Virus record (IMG/VR): IMGVR_UViG_3300045789_000711
Span: 16,933-80,932 of that record
Reading direction: 5' to 3' (one strand)
Length of the DNA: 64,000 nucleotides
Origin: a virus
Below the pieces are notes generated by a model that worked only from the letters and a program-made list of their open reading frames with translations, made no database searches and was not told the DNA's origin. How positions within the stretch are numbered: position 1 is the stretch's first letter; each line of letters opens with the position of its first letter. The translations under genes were made by a program, and so were the position numbers. Positions 30,520 through 39,491 of this stretch are shown piece after piece.

Positions 30520-31492
30520 TGTCTTTTTGCAAAAGCTCATCATTGATGGTGAGGACGTGGGCGCTCATTCCGTGCTGAGTATCACTTACATTGAACGGCT
30601 TAATTTAACTTGCCCTAAGTTGATGCTGAAAATCGTTGATCGTCAAAAGGTATTCCAAGATAACGCCAAGCTACAAGACGGCGCGCGTTTGGAGCTGGTG
30701 CTTGGTGATGCTACCGGACGAGGTGAAGAGCTATTCAAAGAGGCGTTTATTATTGGCGCTAACTGGGAAGTTGAGAATGACGCGCTAATGGTTGAGGCCA
30801 TGCAAGAGGACATCTACCGGATTAAACAGCCTGTAGCTGTCCCTATGTTCTTTGTGAATAAGACGGTTAAGCAGATCTTAGGTGCCATATTCCCAAACCA
30901 TGACATTGTGATGAGCGGCTATGAGTTTAAGTACACGTACCACGTACTGACTGGGGCCACTATTTCAATGATGCTAGAACGCCTTAAATGGGATGCTGGG
31001 GCTGAAATCTATTTAATGCGTGGCAAGGTCTACTTTACGTTGCTTAAGTCGTTCAGCGACAAGGCAGATTCGTTTCAGTTCGATTATCAGCGCAACTCTT
31101 CGAGTAACCCGACCATTATTGAGTACAAACGCAATAACCCGCGTGGTGCAGTGCTTAGGCGTGAGGCTCGGGATTATATGTGTTGGGACAGAACGCGGGG
31201 CATGATCAAGTTGGTCACGGGCAAGCCTCGGGAGTTCTTACCGTTCACTCATGAGTCTCATATCAAAAACCATAACCTGAGTATTATCCCCATGATGGAA
31301 TGCACCTTAGCGGGTGACGGCCGTTTCACGCCTGCCATGATGATTAAATTTGAGTTAAACAGAGCGCTAAAAGATTCAATCATTGATGAGTCGGTACCGT
31401 CACGCCAGCTTATGAGTGGCGTTCGTCACTTCCAAGAGGGCATGAAATACGTGTGTGCGTGTGAATTTAGTGAGGTTGTAGATGCAAACTAA
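30509..31492 (+). CDS. Baseplate hub protein (gp27/gpD-like)
   Basis: 327 aa. The sequence follows the plan of hub proteins (T4 gp27, P2 gpD): an N-terminal beta domain with SVLSITYIERLNLTCPKLMLKI, then VNKTVKQILGAIFP and a central TYHVLTGATISMMLERLKWD segment, the typical 'LAxRLxxxxG' helix. It immediately precedes the spike gene, its structural partner. Overlaps neighbours on both sides. Moderate to good confidence from motif and position. Confidence 0.7.
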   Translation: MASDVFLQKLIIDGEDVGAHSVLSITYIERLNLTCPKLMLKIVDRQKVFQDNAKLQDGARLELVLGDATGRGEELFKEAFIIGANWEVENDALMVEAMQEDIYRIKQPVAVPMFFVNKTVKQILGAIFPNHDIVMSGYEFKYTYHVLTGATISMMLERLKWDAGAEIYLMRGKVYFTLLKSFSDKADSFQFDYQRNSSSNPTIIEYKRNNPRGAVLRREARDYMCWDRTRGMIKLVTGKPREFLPFTHESHIKNHNLSIIPMMECTLAGDGRFTPAMMIKFELNRALKDSIIDESVPSRQLMSGVRHFQEGMKYVCACEFSEVVDAN

Positions 31493-32255
31493 TATCAGTA
31501 ATTCTTTATTGTTCGGTGCATACCGTTGTGTTGTTGAAGATATCGCGCACCCAGACGGGTTAATGCTGGCCCGTGTTCGTATCTTAGGTGAGTGGGATAA
31601 CGTGAACTTGGTTAACTTGCCATGGGCTGAATACATGCTACCTGTTGGCGCTCGACCTAATGACGGTGAGTTTAGGCCTGCACAAAAGGGCGATTATGTC
31701 TGGTGTGAGTTTGACCGTGGCGATAGTCGTTACCCGATCATCAAAGGCTCATGTTTTTATGCGCCTAATGGTGTGCCAAATCTACCGCACGAATCATTTG
31801 CTGGTGGCCAGTCATTCACACACAAGCGCACAGCGGCCCAGCCAGTGCCGGACAGTGCCAAGTATCACCGCGATATGGTATCGACTCAGTTCAACTTTAT
31901 GATTGAACGTACCGCCACCGGAGCGCTAAGGGCTACGCATAAACCAACGGGTACCGCTATCGAGATAACCAAAGATGGCCAGATGGTGCTGCATTCAGAA
32001 AATGATTCGTTTGAGTCAACAACACATAACAAATTGCTTGAAGCTGATCTGCAGATCACCGTCATAGGTAAGAAGCAGATTTCAATCACGTCAGTAGAGG
32101 CCAATGTAAAAGTTAATGCAGCCACCGAATGCACTATTGACGCCCCAAAGATTAAGTTTAATGGCGGCAGTCCAATCGTGACCACAGCGCATATCTGTCA
32201 TTTTACAGGTACACCCCACGGTGATGGCTCAAGCACATGTACGGCAGGTAAGTAA
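31482..32255 (+). CDS. Baseplate spike protein (gpV/gp5-like)
   Basis: 257 aa. N-terminal OB-fold pattern: ARVRILGEW, LPWAEYMLP, then KGDYVWCEFDRGDSRYPIIKG (in parts, residues about 26-95), which is the gp5/gpV/VgrG signature. A beta-helical stem follows (ITKDGQMVLHSEND onwards) and the C-terminus carries TAHICHFTGTPHGDGSS, with histidines and cysteines that could bind metal at the tip. It pierces the outer membrane on tail contraction. No lysozyme domain is inserted. Confidence 0.82.
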   Translation: MQTNISNSLLFGAYRCVVEDIAHPDGLMLARVRILGEWDNVNLVNLPWAEYMLPVGARPNDGEFRPAQKGDYVWCEFDRGDSRYPIIKGSCFYAPNGVPNLPHESFAGGQSFTHKRTAAQPVPDSAKYHRDMVSTQFNFMIERTATGALRATHKPTGTAIEITKDGQMVLHSENDSFESTTHNKLLEADLQITVIGKKQISITSVEANVKVNAATECTIDAPKIKFNGGSPIVTTAHICHFTGTPHGDGSSTCTAGK

Positions 32256-32818
32256 TGCCGTTAAGTATTGGCACGATGGAATGGCGCATCAATGACCGCC
32301 TAAAGAGCAGAGGCCTTAATCTTGATGGTGAGCATGCTCGCGTTGGTGTTTTGTCATTGGCGGTGGCCACAGGCGTTGTTAATGAGATTTTATCGACGGC
32401 TAAAGTTATTGTTCCTACGCATGCTGGTGGCACTTATCCGGTTACAGGGCTTTCTGCTAGCGGTATGAGCGCCAAGATAAAAGCCTCGCTAGTATCACAG
32501 GGATTTGTTTATGGGGGCTTTTCTCGGGCGAACGTGATCAACGAGGCCATATCAAGCGCTGTAACAAGTGAGATTTTAGGCAAATGTACCGTCACTATTC
32601 CTTATGACGGTTCGGGTCAATTCTCGATAGTTGGCATGGATATGACAGCCTTAACGCTTGCTATCGAGGCTGAACTATCATCGCACGGCTTTAACCTTGG
32701 ATCGGCAGATAGCGGCTTAATGGCTTCTTCTGTCAGTTATGGAGTGACGACAACCATGAACGTTGATGGCGTTGTTAATGGTGGCTTTGCTGGTGGCGGT
32801 GTGTTCCCAGTGCTTTAG
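32255..32818 (+). CDS. Repetitive phage protein, three internal repeats
   Basis: 187 aa. Three units of about 55 residues align: INDRLKSRGLNLDG...EILSTAKVIVP, IKASLVSQGFVYGG...EILGKCTVTIP and IEAELSSHGFNLGS...TTMNVDGVV. Each is helix-helix-strand. Glycine-rich end (GGFAGGGVFPVL). It follows the spike gene (TAATG overlap), so may be a tail or baseplate decoration protein. Not recognised. Confidence 0.6.
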   Translation: MPLSIGTMEWRINDRLKSRGLNLDGEHARVGVLSLAVATGVVNEILSTAKVIVPTHAGGTYPVTGLSASGMSAKIKASLVSQGFVYGGFSRANVINEAISSAVTSEILGKCTVTIPYDGSGQFSIVGMDMTALTLAIEAELSSHGFNLGSADSGLMASSVSYGVTTTMNVDGVVNGGFAGGGVFPVL

Positions 32819-32880
32819 TCAAATCACGAACAAACTTACGAACAACCTTAAAAAGTTACGAACAAGCATTACGGATACAC

Positions 32881-32914
32881 AAAACCCACAGGCCAACGCT
32901 TGTGGGTTTTTTAT
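32881..32914 (+). terminator. Terminator of baseplate operon
   Basis: AAAACCCACA-GGCCAACGCT-TGTGGGTTTT then TTATT. Near-duplicate of the hairpin at 33511. Upstream, TTACGAACAA-like words repeat at 32837-32866. Confidence 0.85.
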
Positions 32915-32921
32915 TGAGGTT

Positions 32922-33179
32922 TTATGCATGAGCCGCTTTGTATATTAGTTCCGACACTTCACAAAAGCGGTTGTCAAAGTCGCTGATAGTAGAGGCGTTA
33001 TTGGCTGCTAGCTCACATTTTATTGCTGCGGTTCTTACTGGGCCTTTGTGTTCGTATTCTGGCAGGGCTTGAAGTGCCGCCATTAATTCCCCTGCTGCCG
33101 TTCTTCTGCGCGACACTCTTTCGCTATCGTTAGCAAAAATACTGTAAGCGTTGCTGTTTCTGATTACTGAAAGGTTCAT
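32922..33179 (-). CDS. Small hypothetical protein in inverted cassette
   Basis: 85 aa, starts MNLSVIRNSNAYSIFAND; helical, with VSRRRTAAGELMAALQALP. It lies 20 bp downstream of a small helix-turn-helix gene on the minus strand. The pair is inverted relative to the surrounding late genes. Could be a moron-type early gene. No family recognised. Confidence 0.6.
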   Translation of the reverse strand: MNLSVIRNSNAYSIFANDSERVSRRRTAAGELMAALQALPEYEHKGPVRTAAIKCELAANNASTISDFDNRFCEVSELIYKAAHA

Positions 33180-33199
33180 ATTTAGTTTTCCTATTAGGT

Positions 33200-33370
33200 T
33201 TATTTTTTATCGGGCATTCCGTTGATGGCGTCTATGTCACGCTGTTTCCCTGCACTGGCTACCCGAGACATTTGTCGCTCTGAGATCCCCCAGCGTTTCG
33301 CTATATCTTCAAACTTCCAGCCTTTGCCATTGGCTATTTCTTGGATCTTGGTAATTCTCTTTCCCGTCAT
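33200..33370 (-). CDS. 56-aa helix-turn-helix protein
   Basis: ATG at 33370 (AAGG 5-8 bases upstream) to TAA 33200. WKFEDIAKRWGISERQMSRVA (two helices in residues about 18-37) is a clean helix-turn-helix. Similar short proteins occur in enteric phages. It likely regulates its own cassette. Too short for default gene calling. Confidence 0.7.
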   Translation of the reverse strand: MTGKRITKIQEIANGKGWKFEDIAKRWGISERQMSRVASAGKQRDIDAINGMPDKK

Positions 33371-33803
33371 TTATGGCTACCTTATCACATTCGCTTTACC
33401 CGTCAAATATGTCTAGTATATATTTTATTGCTGATATTGAAAGTTGAATATTAATAATTCTCTAGCGGATACTAAAACGGTTACGTTACGTGTTACGAAT
33501 ACAGTTACGCAAAACCCACAAACCCATGCTTGTGGTTTTTTTTTGCCTCGCAGAAAGTCCACCAGCGTTAGCGCCTAACACTTCATTAAAAACGACAATC
33601 GTTAGCGCGTTAAAAATCAAATAAGTATCAGATAAAAAAGAATTTTTCTTAATTCCCCGTTTTTTTGATTTAGCCCTATTGCCGCTCATAGACTCGCGCA
33701 TGTTAGGGGGCTGTCCCCTGAAAAAATCGTTAGGGGATAGCCGCGACAAAAGCGCGCGCCATTCACAACAAACCTAACCAAACTTGAATCAAGGAAAAAA
33801 AAG
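33371..33803. promoter_or_regulatory. 433-bp region before major capsid gene
   Basis: No convincing gene. Contains the start of the inverted cassette, four GTTACG words (33478-33510), a terminator (33511), then AT-rich DNA with two GTTAGGGG words (33702, 33729), hairpin AGGGG-GCTGT-CCCCT (33704-33718) and ribosome binding site CAAGGAAAA for the capsid gene. Probably holds the late promoter for the head-tail operon. Confidence 0.5.
33511..33544 (+). terminator. Second copy of terminator flanking cassette
   Basis: AAAACCCACAA-ACCCATGC-TTGTGGTTTT with T9. Resembles the hairpin at 32881 in both arm and loop sequence; the pair brackets the inverted two-gene cassette. Confidence 0.75.
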
Positions 33804-35492
33804 ATGTCAGAAAAATATTTCGCTCGTAAATCCCAGATTGACCAAGTATCGGGCTTGGTTACTGCGGCGCTTGTTAATTCTCAAATCGACGGCAAAGGCT
33901 TTATTGCTAATGCTAATGATCGTGTTGAAGCGATTACTGATGCAGCAATGGCTAGCCCACTATTCGAGGGTATCGCTGATAACCGCGAAGCTGTGACTTT
34001 CATTGCTTCTGCTTGGGGTTCGTCTTTACAAGATTTCTGTAATACCTACGGTCACATGCCACGCGCTGATCTATTAGCGTCTACTGGTGAGTCGTTAATG
34101 GCATTAACCAACGCACCGGAAGGTGTAAGCAAGTCAATGTTTGAAAGTGTTGGCGGTAAAGCTAACTTTTCAACTTCTGAGGGTATCGACATTCGCGCTA
34201 AGACTGCAGCGTTAATCATGCCTGTTGCTTTAGCTGCTACTACTAACGATGCTGCGACATTCGTTCAAGGTGGCCGTGATGAAGTTGAATGTTTTGAATT
34301 GTTCCGTGTAAGTAACACCTCTTTCGGTGACATCGCTAAAGGCGAAGTATTAGACGAGTTTTTCTATCAGCAATTCAGTGGTATGAAACAGTCTTATGCT
34401 TTACCAACTAAGCCTGATGCAACTAAAGAGCGTTACGTTGTTTACATCTACAACGAAGCCGCGCCTGCAGAAGACACTACCGCGTTAATCAGTGTATTGG
34501 CTAACCAAAACCCAAAGGGTTGCTCATTCGTTCCTAAATCGCTTGTTTTACGCGTTAACGGTAAGGCTGTTGCTTCTTCATTAGATAATGGCGATTTGTT
34601 CGGTCAGTTCGATTTAGGTGCTGAGTCTTATAGCGTTATGCCTGATAAGGCTACACATGATGCAACTAAGGGCCGTATTGGTTTCAAAGTAAGCCCAGCG
34701 TTACCTGCTAATGCATCAATGATCATCCAGTATGACGTGGACGTTGAGACTGGTAATGCTAATGGTGCATTCCCTGAAATTAACCACACAATGGGTTCAT
34801 TCAAGCTTAAACCGCACCAATCAATCCTATCTGCACAGCACACTATCCAGTCTTACTGGGGCATGAGCCGTGAATACGGTTTAGATCTTCGTTCTATGCA
34901 AACTGCCACTATGCGTAACGTGATGGCTTACGAGAAAGACATTCGTAACCTACGCGATATGATCGTTGCTTCTTCTGCTAACCCAACGTTGACTATCCCG
35001 TTAAAAGTGGCTGATGGCGCTTACTTCAAAGAGAAGTACGAAGAGCTACACGAACACCTATTACAGCTTTCAAACATTATGATGGTGTTAACCAAAGTGT
35101 CAGGCCTAGTCGGTCTTTACGCTGGTATTAACGCGTCTACCGTGTTCAAAGCATTAGGCGCGCCGTTCTTCGTACCTGCACCTAACTACCGTCAAGTTCC
35201 ACGCGTTCACTTCTGCGGCATGTTATTTGGCAAGTGGAAAGTGTTTGAATGTCCGGTTGATCTTGACTATGCAGGCCAAAAGCTTGGCGCTAACGATGCT
35301 ATCGGTTATGCGCGCGGCGATGACTTTGCTCAAGCTGGCTTAATCGTTGGTGATGCTGTTTCTCCGACTATGTACAAGCACAGCACTGACTCACGCATGT
35401 TTAACCGTGACACGTTATGGGAATTGTCATACGGCGATATCTCACCTCGCGGCGGTGAAAACTTCTTCCACAAGATCACTATCACCAAGTAA
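33804..35492 (+). CDS. Major capsid protein (P1 gp23-like)
   Basis: 562 aa, a size like unprocessed P1 gp23. It contains the long-helix and beta segments expected of a HK97-fold capsid (SYWGMSREYGLDLRSMQT, YEKDIRNLRDMIV, FVPAPNYRQVPRVHFCGM). It has the strongest translation signal around (AAGGAAAAAAAAG) and an apparently cleaner codon choice than its neighbours, as for very highly expressed genes. It is the first gene of the main head-tail operon. N-terminal residues before about 120 may be a delta region; protease not found. Capsid call rests on position, length and composition. Confidence 0.72.
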   Translation: MSEKYFARKSQIDQVSGLVTAALVNSQIDGKGFIANANDRVEAITDAAMASPLFEGIADNREAVTFIASAWGSSLQDFCNTYGHMPRADLLASTGESLMALTNAPEGVSKSMFESVGGKANFSTSEGIDIRAKTAALIMPVALAATTNDAATFVQGGRDEVECFELFRVSNTSFGDIAKGEVLDEFFYQQFSGMKQSYALPTKPDATKERYVVYIYNEAAPAEDTTALISVLANQNPKGCSFVPKSLVLRVNGKAVASSLDNGDLFGQFDLGAESYSVMPDKATHDATKGRIGFKVSPALPANASMIIQYDVDVETGNANGAFPEINHTMGSFKLKPHQSILSAQHTIQSYWGMSREYGLDLRSMQTATMRNVMAYEKDIRNLRDMIVASSANPTLTIPLKVADGAYFKEKYEELHEHLLQLSNIMMVLTKVSGLVGLYAGINASTVFKALGAPFFVPAPNYRQVPRVHFCGMLFGKWKVFECPVDLDYAGQKLGANDAIGYARGDDFAQAGLIVGDAVSPTMYKHSTDSRMFNRDTLWELSYGDISPRGGENFFHKITITK

Positions 35493-35539
35493 TCACTCAC
35501 GCGCTAGTCCACACGGGCTAGCGCCTTTTTGGAGGTCTT

Positions 35540-36037
35540 ATGACTGATAAAAAAATCAAAATCAAAGTAGTTAATAGCTCGGGTTCAGAAGCCTTTAAAG
35601 CTGCTGGTATCGAGATCCCTCGAAGCTTTAACGATGTGTTAGAGCTGCCTTTTTACAAAGCTAACGAGCTGGTGGCCGCGTTATCAGGTATTGCTGCAGT
35701 AGAGACTTCGTTCGTTACTGATAGCTTGCAAAACGATGTGCAACAAAGCGTTGTAGATGTCGCTTTACAAGATTTGGAAGTCGAAGTAGCAACGTTAAAC
35801 CTTGCTATTGATGCAGAGCGTCAAATCAATGTTGAGCTAACAGCCAAGCTGGCAGAGCAGCAATTGTTAACCGACGGTCTAAAGGCCCAGATCGCAACAC
35901 TAGAAGCGGTCAAGCCAGTAGAAGAAGAAACAACTAAGACTGCAGAAGTAGAAGCGGTTAAACCTGCAGAAGTAGAAGCGGTTAAACCTGCAGAAGTTAC
36001 AGCGGCTAAAGCTTCAACTAAAAAGGACGTTAAATAA
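35540..36037 (+). CDS. Putative head/tail accessory protein
   Basis: 165 aa. N-terminal 60 residues are a small folded domain (KIKVVNSSGSEAFKAAGIE), then a coiled coil (about 80-125), then a repeat tail EVEAVKPA encoded by a 24-bp DNA repeat, ending in KKDVK. It lies between capsid and sheath with TTGGAGG as ribosome binding site. Its tail could be a flexible linker. Function unknown. Confidence 0.6.
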   Translation: MTDKKIKIKVVNSSGSEAFKAAGIEIPRSFNDVLELPFYKANELVAALSGIAAVETSFVTDSLQNDVQQSVVDVALQDLEVEVATLNLAIDAERQINVELTAKLAEQQLLTDGLKAQIATLEAVKPVEEETTKTAEVEAVKPAEVEAVKPAEVTAAKASTKKDVK

Positions 36038-37605
36038 TGAATATTCCAACGGGCTTAGGTCAAGCTGCTGGCGTTAGTGCTTCACCAGTCAATGCAAGCG
36101 CTACGGTTGCTGCTGGTGGTTCTGGTGGTCTATCTGTGTTTGCAGGTATGGTCATTGCCGATAAAGGCGAACCGTTCAAGTTACTACGCGTAACTAAAAC
36201 CAACTGGCAATCAGTCTTAGGCCGTCCATTACGTCCAAGCGAGGGCGCTCATGCAGGCTCTTTACGTTGCGTCGAAGAAGCGTTAAATGGTGGCGACGGT
36301 TACGTTGTTCGTGTTGTGCCTAAGTCAGCTAAATACCCAGTTATTACCGTTCGCGCGGTAGACGGTGAAAGCGGCAAGAACACCACTACATCGACGGCCC
36401 TATCATTTGGTACTGCACCTATTCTAGCGGTTGATGACCTATTGGCCATTTACCCTAACGATGGTTCAGCGTCTTTACGCTCAATCTCATTAGTGGCTGT
36501 TGTAGGTAAAGCTGGCACGTTTACACTGTCAATTTTCGGCACTGATAGCGTGGGTACTGAATACTTAGAAAAGAGCTACCAAGTGTCATTCAGTCGTTCT
36601 GCGGTTGATGATGATGGTAAGCCACTATTCATCACCGACGTTCTATCTCGCGTTAGCGCAACCGTTACTTGTATTACTACTGCTGATTTAGCACTAAGTT
36701 CAAGTATTGCAGGCGTTGATAAAACACCATTCGTGGGTGCCACCAGCGGTGTAGCAACTGAGATTGATGCGTCAGACTGGGCTAAGGGTATTGCTGTATT
36801 AAGTAACGCCATGGTTGGTTTTACTGCGGTTGTTGGTCTTGGTATCACTGATGCGGCCGTTATCGAGCAACTTGCAGGCGTCGCGGCGGCTCGCCGTATC
36901 GATGCGTTTGCTGATGTTGCAGCGAATAACTATGCGGGTGCCGTGACTGCGGTTAAAGCGATGTCGCTTAACTATGACAACTTATGTCTTTACTTTTTCC
37001 CGTACAAGTCAAAAGACGCTCATTACAGCGTCCATGCTCATTGGGGCATTTCAGGTATTGCGTTTGCTGCTAAAGCGGCTGGCGTGGCTAAAGTCGATGG
37101 CGCTACTGGTGGTTGGCATTATTCGCCTGCAGGCGTTGAGCGCGGCATTATCGGCCGTAAAGAGCCTTTACCGTTTGATGGCTTGGATGCCCCAGACGAA
37201 GAGCTAATGTACAAGGCTCGTTTAAATAAACTGGGCTTGTCTGCTGGTGGCTTGTTGATGATCGATGACGCTATCACTACCCGTCAAAAAGAAGATTACC
37301 TACGCTTCCAACACGTCTCTTCTGTAATGGGCGCTATCACTCGTGACTTCTATTCGCTTTCTAAGAATATGCAGCATGAGCCTGATGGTGTAACAGAGCG
37401 TGGCCTATTCACAGGCATGGCAAGTATTCTTGATGGCTATGTTGCTTCTGGTGCGCTTGTCGTGCCTCGTGATCCTGATGATGGCGATCAGCCTTACGTT
37501 GTAACAGTAACCCAAACAGAGTTCGACTTATGGACTGTGACTTGGGCGTGTTGCATTACTGGTACTAGTCGCCGTATTCAGGGTATCCCTGCAATTATTG
37601 GCTAA
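36037..37605 (+). CDS. Tail sheath protein (P1 gp22-like)
   Basis: 522 aa. The C-terminal third shows the sheath core: LMYKARLNKLGLSAGGLLMIDD, ITTRQKEDYLRFQHVSSVMG (in segments) and the terminal strand GTSRRIQGIPAIIG typical of contractile sheath subunits. N-terminus GLSVFAGMVIADKGEPFKLLRV also fits. The sheath contracts to drive the tube through the envelope. Overlaps the preceding gene stop (TAATG). Confidence 0.85.
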   Translation: MNIPTGLGQAAGVSASPVNASATVAAGGSGGLSVFAGMVIADKGEPFKLLRVTKTNWQSVLGRPLRPSEGAHAGSLRCVEEALNGGDGYVVRVVPKSAKYPVITVRAVDGESGKNTTTSTALSFGTAPILAVDDLLAIYPNDGSASLRSISLVAVVGKAGTFTLSIFGTDSVGTEYLEKSYQVSFSRSAVDDDGKPLFITDVLSRVSATVTCITTADLALSSSIAGVDKTPFVGATSGVATEIDASDWAKGIAVLSNAMVGFTAVVGLGITDAAVIEQLAGVAAARRIDAFADVAANNYAGAVTAVKAMSLNYDNLCLYFFPYKSKDAHYSVHAHWGISGIAFAAKAAGVAKVDGATGGWHYSPAGVERGIIGRKEPLPFDGLDAPDEELMYKARLNKLGLSAGGLLMIDDAITTRQKEDYLRFQHVSSVMGAITRDFYSLSKNMQHEPDGVTERGLFTGMASILDGYVASGALVVPRDPDDGDQPYVVTVTQTEFDLWTVTWACCITGTSRRIQGIPAIIG

Positions 37606-37652
37606 TCGCTGGCCCCAGATTATGTCTGGGGCCACTTTCAAGTGGGTGAATT

Positions 37653-38339
37653 ATGAACTTTGAAGAGTTAGCAAAATCAGGCATGGACACGATGGCCATG
37701 TATGAAGCGGTAGGGAAAGTCGGCGCGCCAAAAGTGGCACCGAAGCCTGAACCCGTTATCCCAGCGGTAGACCAAGAGCTAGCAATGTATGAGGCAATCG
37801 AGCAGAACGCCCTTACTAACACTCGCGCCTTGGGTATGTCTGCAGTTATCGCATGGGCCACCTATGGCGAGCCAACGGCTGAGGATTTCGACGCTACCGC
37901 TCAAGGTATGTCTGATATCGACGAAGACGGCGAAGTGTCAGAGTTTGAAGAAGAGCAGTACAACGAAGTGCTTTTCTCTATGGCTCAAGCATTAATGTCT
38001 ATGAACGTGAGTTCTGATGATGTTGCAGCGTTGCTAGATGGCGATGATCGTGCGGCTTCTGTTGCTTATGTTGCGATTGCTGAAAAGGTTGAAAACAGCG
38101 ACTTGTCGGAAGATGAGATTGTGGCTGAGTTTTCGGTTCAAGAAACAGTCATGACCGAAGCAAAAGTAAAGGTGATCCGTGACGGTCAGACTAAGTGGGT
38201 TAAAAAGCCACTTAAGAAGCGTCGCATGAGTGCAGCACAACGCGCAGCACTTAAGAAAGCCCGTATGAGATCAAACACTGCTGGTGCCAGAGCGAAGCGC
38301 AAGAAGTCTATGCGTAAGCGTCAAAGCGCTGGTTTATAA
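37653..38339 (+). CDS. Putative internal/virion protein with basic C-terminus
   Basis: 228 aa. Acidic N-terminal two-thirds (DIDEDGEVSEFEEEQYNE) and a very basic C-terminus (KKPLKKRRMSAAQRAALKKARM ... KRKKSMRKRQSAGL, shown in part). The charge split suggests DNA or scaffold interaction, perhaps a core or internal head protein. Lies between sheath and tube genes. Confidence 0.55.
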   Translation: MNFEELAKSGMDTMAMYEAVGKVGAPKVAPKPEPVIPAVDQELAMYEAIEQNALTNTRALGMSAVIAWATYGEPTAEDFDATAQGMSDIDEDGEVSEFEEEQYNEVLFSMAQALMSMNVSSDDVAALLDGDDRAASVAYVAIAEKVENSDLSEDEIVAEFSVQETVMTEAKVKVIRDGQTKWVKKPLKKRRMSAAQRAALKKARMRSNTAGARAKRKKSMRKRQSAGL

Positions 38340-38357
38340 CAAGGGGTAGCTAATACC

Positions 38358-38942
38358 GTGATTAATGTTGGCATGACTCGGGACGACGGGATCAGTGGAT
38401 TCCTTAAAGTATCAATCAACCAAGGCGGCGTTACGGTCATTGGCTACATCGGTGAGGGTGCGAGTAAGCAGCTTTCAAACTTTTGGCAAAACCCGTTTGA
38501 GGGCGACACGATAGGTCAAGCGGGTGGCGCTGGCTCTAAAGTGGCTGATTTGGCACAGGTACAAACGAGCGTAACAAGTAAAACCGTGATGAACACTGCA
38601 ATCGTGTGGGAGGGGATTAGCCCACACGAACTAGTGCTACCCGTGTACTTCAAAGCTTACAAGAATGCTAAGTCAGAAGTGAACGACGCCATCATGTACT
38701 TGGAAAAGTTCTCTTCACCAGAGTTGAGTGAAAGCCTTGCAGGTGCAGGCGCAATCCCTCAATTGTGCGCTATTAACGTGGGCCGTCGCTTGATGATGCC
38801 GCGTTGCCAGATCAAGGACGTATCTAGCGAATTGGACGCACCGAAAACCAGTGATGGCTATATGACGCGTAACACTGTCCAGCTCAGTATCACGATGGAC
38901 AGAATGACTAACCGTTCACAGATACAAAATCTTTATCAATAA
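38358..38942 (+). CDS. Putative tail protein
   Basis: 194 aa from GTG 38358. Contains ELVLPVYFKAYKNAKSEVND and INVGRRLMMPRCQIKDVSSELDAPK, a compact beta-rich domain that fits tail terminator or tube-associated proteins. It is located between sheath and tube genes with matching spacing. No exact family named. Confidence 0.5.
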   Translation: MINVGMTRDDGISGFLKVSINQGGVTVIGYIGEGASKQLSNFWQNPFEGDTIGQAGGAGSKVADLAQVQTSVTSKTVMNTAIVWEGISPHELVLPVYFKAYKNAKSEVNDAIMYLEKFSSPELSESLAGAGAIPQLCAINVGRRLMMPRCQIKDVSSELDAPKTSDGYMTRNTVQLSITMDRMTNRSQIQNLYQ

Positions 38943-38972
38943 CCAATTAAGCAACCTAGTAAGGGGTTTTAT

Positions 38973-39473
38973 ATGTCAGGACACAGCAACACGAAAGGCG
39001 ATACCGGCTTTTTGAAAAAACAGTACACACAGAACAAAAGCTTAGGCGAAAAGGCGATGGCTTTTGAGTTCAAGCTAACTGTTAAAGGGTACCCAAATTG
39101 GAGCGTACTTTGTCGTTCAACACAGTGGCCAGCAATGGGCCGTTCTGATGTTGAAGACTTTGGTGCTAGCGGTCTTAAGTTCGTTCAGCACGGCGCGTTA
39201 GAGAACTCAGGCGAAGTCTCTATTATGTGTGTTGAAACAATCAAAGGCGACATCATCAAAGATATGCGTGAAATCATTCGTACCAAAAAGTACGTTGATC
39301 TTGTGTTGGAATTAACGCCAGAGTCCACCAGCGGTAAAGCGGGTGAGGGTCAAACTATAGACTTGCTAGATTGTAAGTTACGTTCTGATGTTATTGAGTT
39401 TTCTACCGAAGATCAGGCCGCGTTAGTTAAACCAACTATCACTGCAATTTTCAACTACATCGATAACATTTAA
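38973..39473 (+). CDS. Tail tube protein
   Basis: 166 aa. Beta-rich with AFEFKLTVKGYPNWSVLCRST, SGLKFVQHGALENSGEVSIM and a C-terminal strand TAIFNYIDNI, fitting tube-forming proteins of contractile tails. Follows the sheath gene, as tub/tube genes do. A related protein at 40072 may be the tube initiator or second tube protein. Function by position and composition. Confidence 0.65.
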   Translation: MSGHSNTKGDTGFLKKQYTQNKSLGEKAMAFEFKLTVKGYPNWSVLCRSTQWPAMGRSDVEDFGASGLKFVQHGALENSGEVSIMCVETIKGDIIKDMREIIRTKKYVDLVLELTPESTSGKAGEGQTIDLLDCKLRSDVIEFSTEDQAALVKPTITAIFNYIDNI

Positions 39474-39491
39474 TAAGTAACAGGGGCAACA

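Noticed and set aside
33486-33749. 87-codon minus-strand frame before the capsid gene
   Set aside because: It overlaps the terminator at 33511 and the GTTAGGGG words; it has no ribosome binding site and an unlikely composition.
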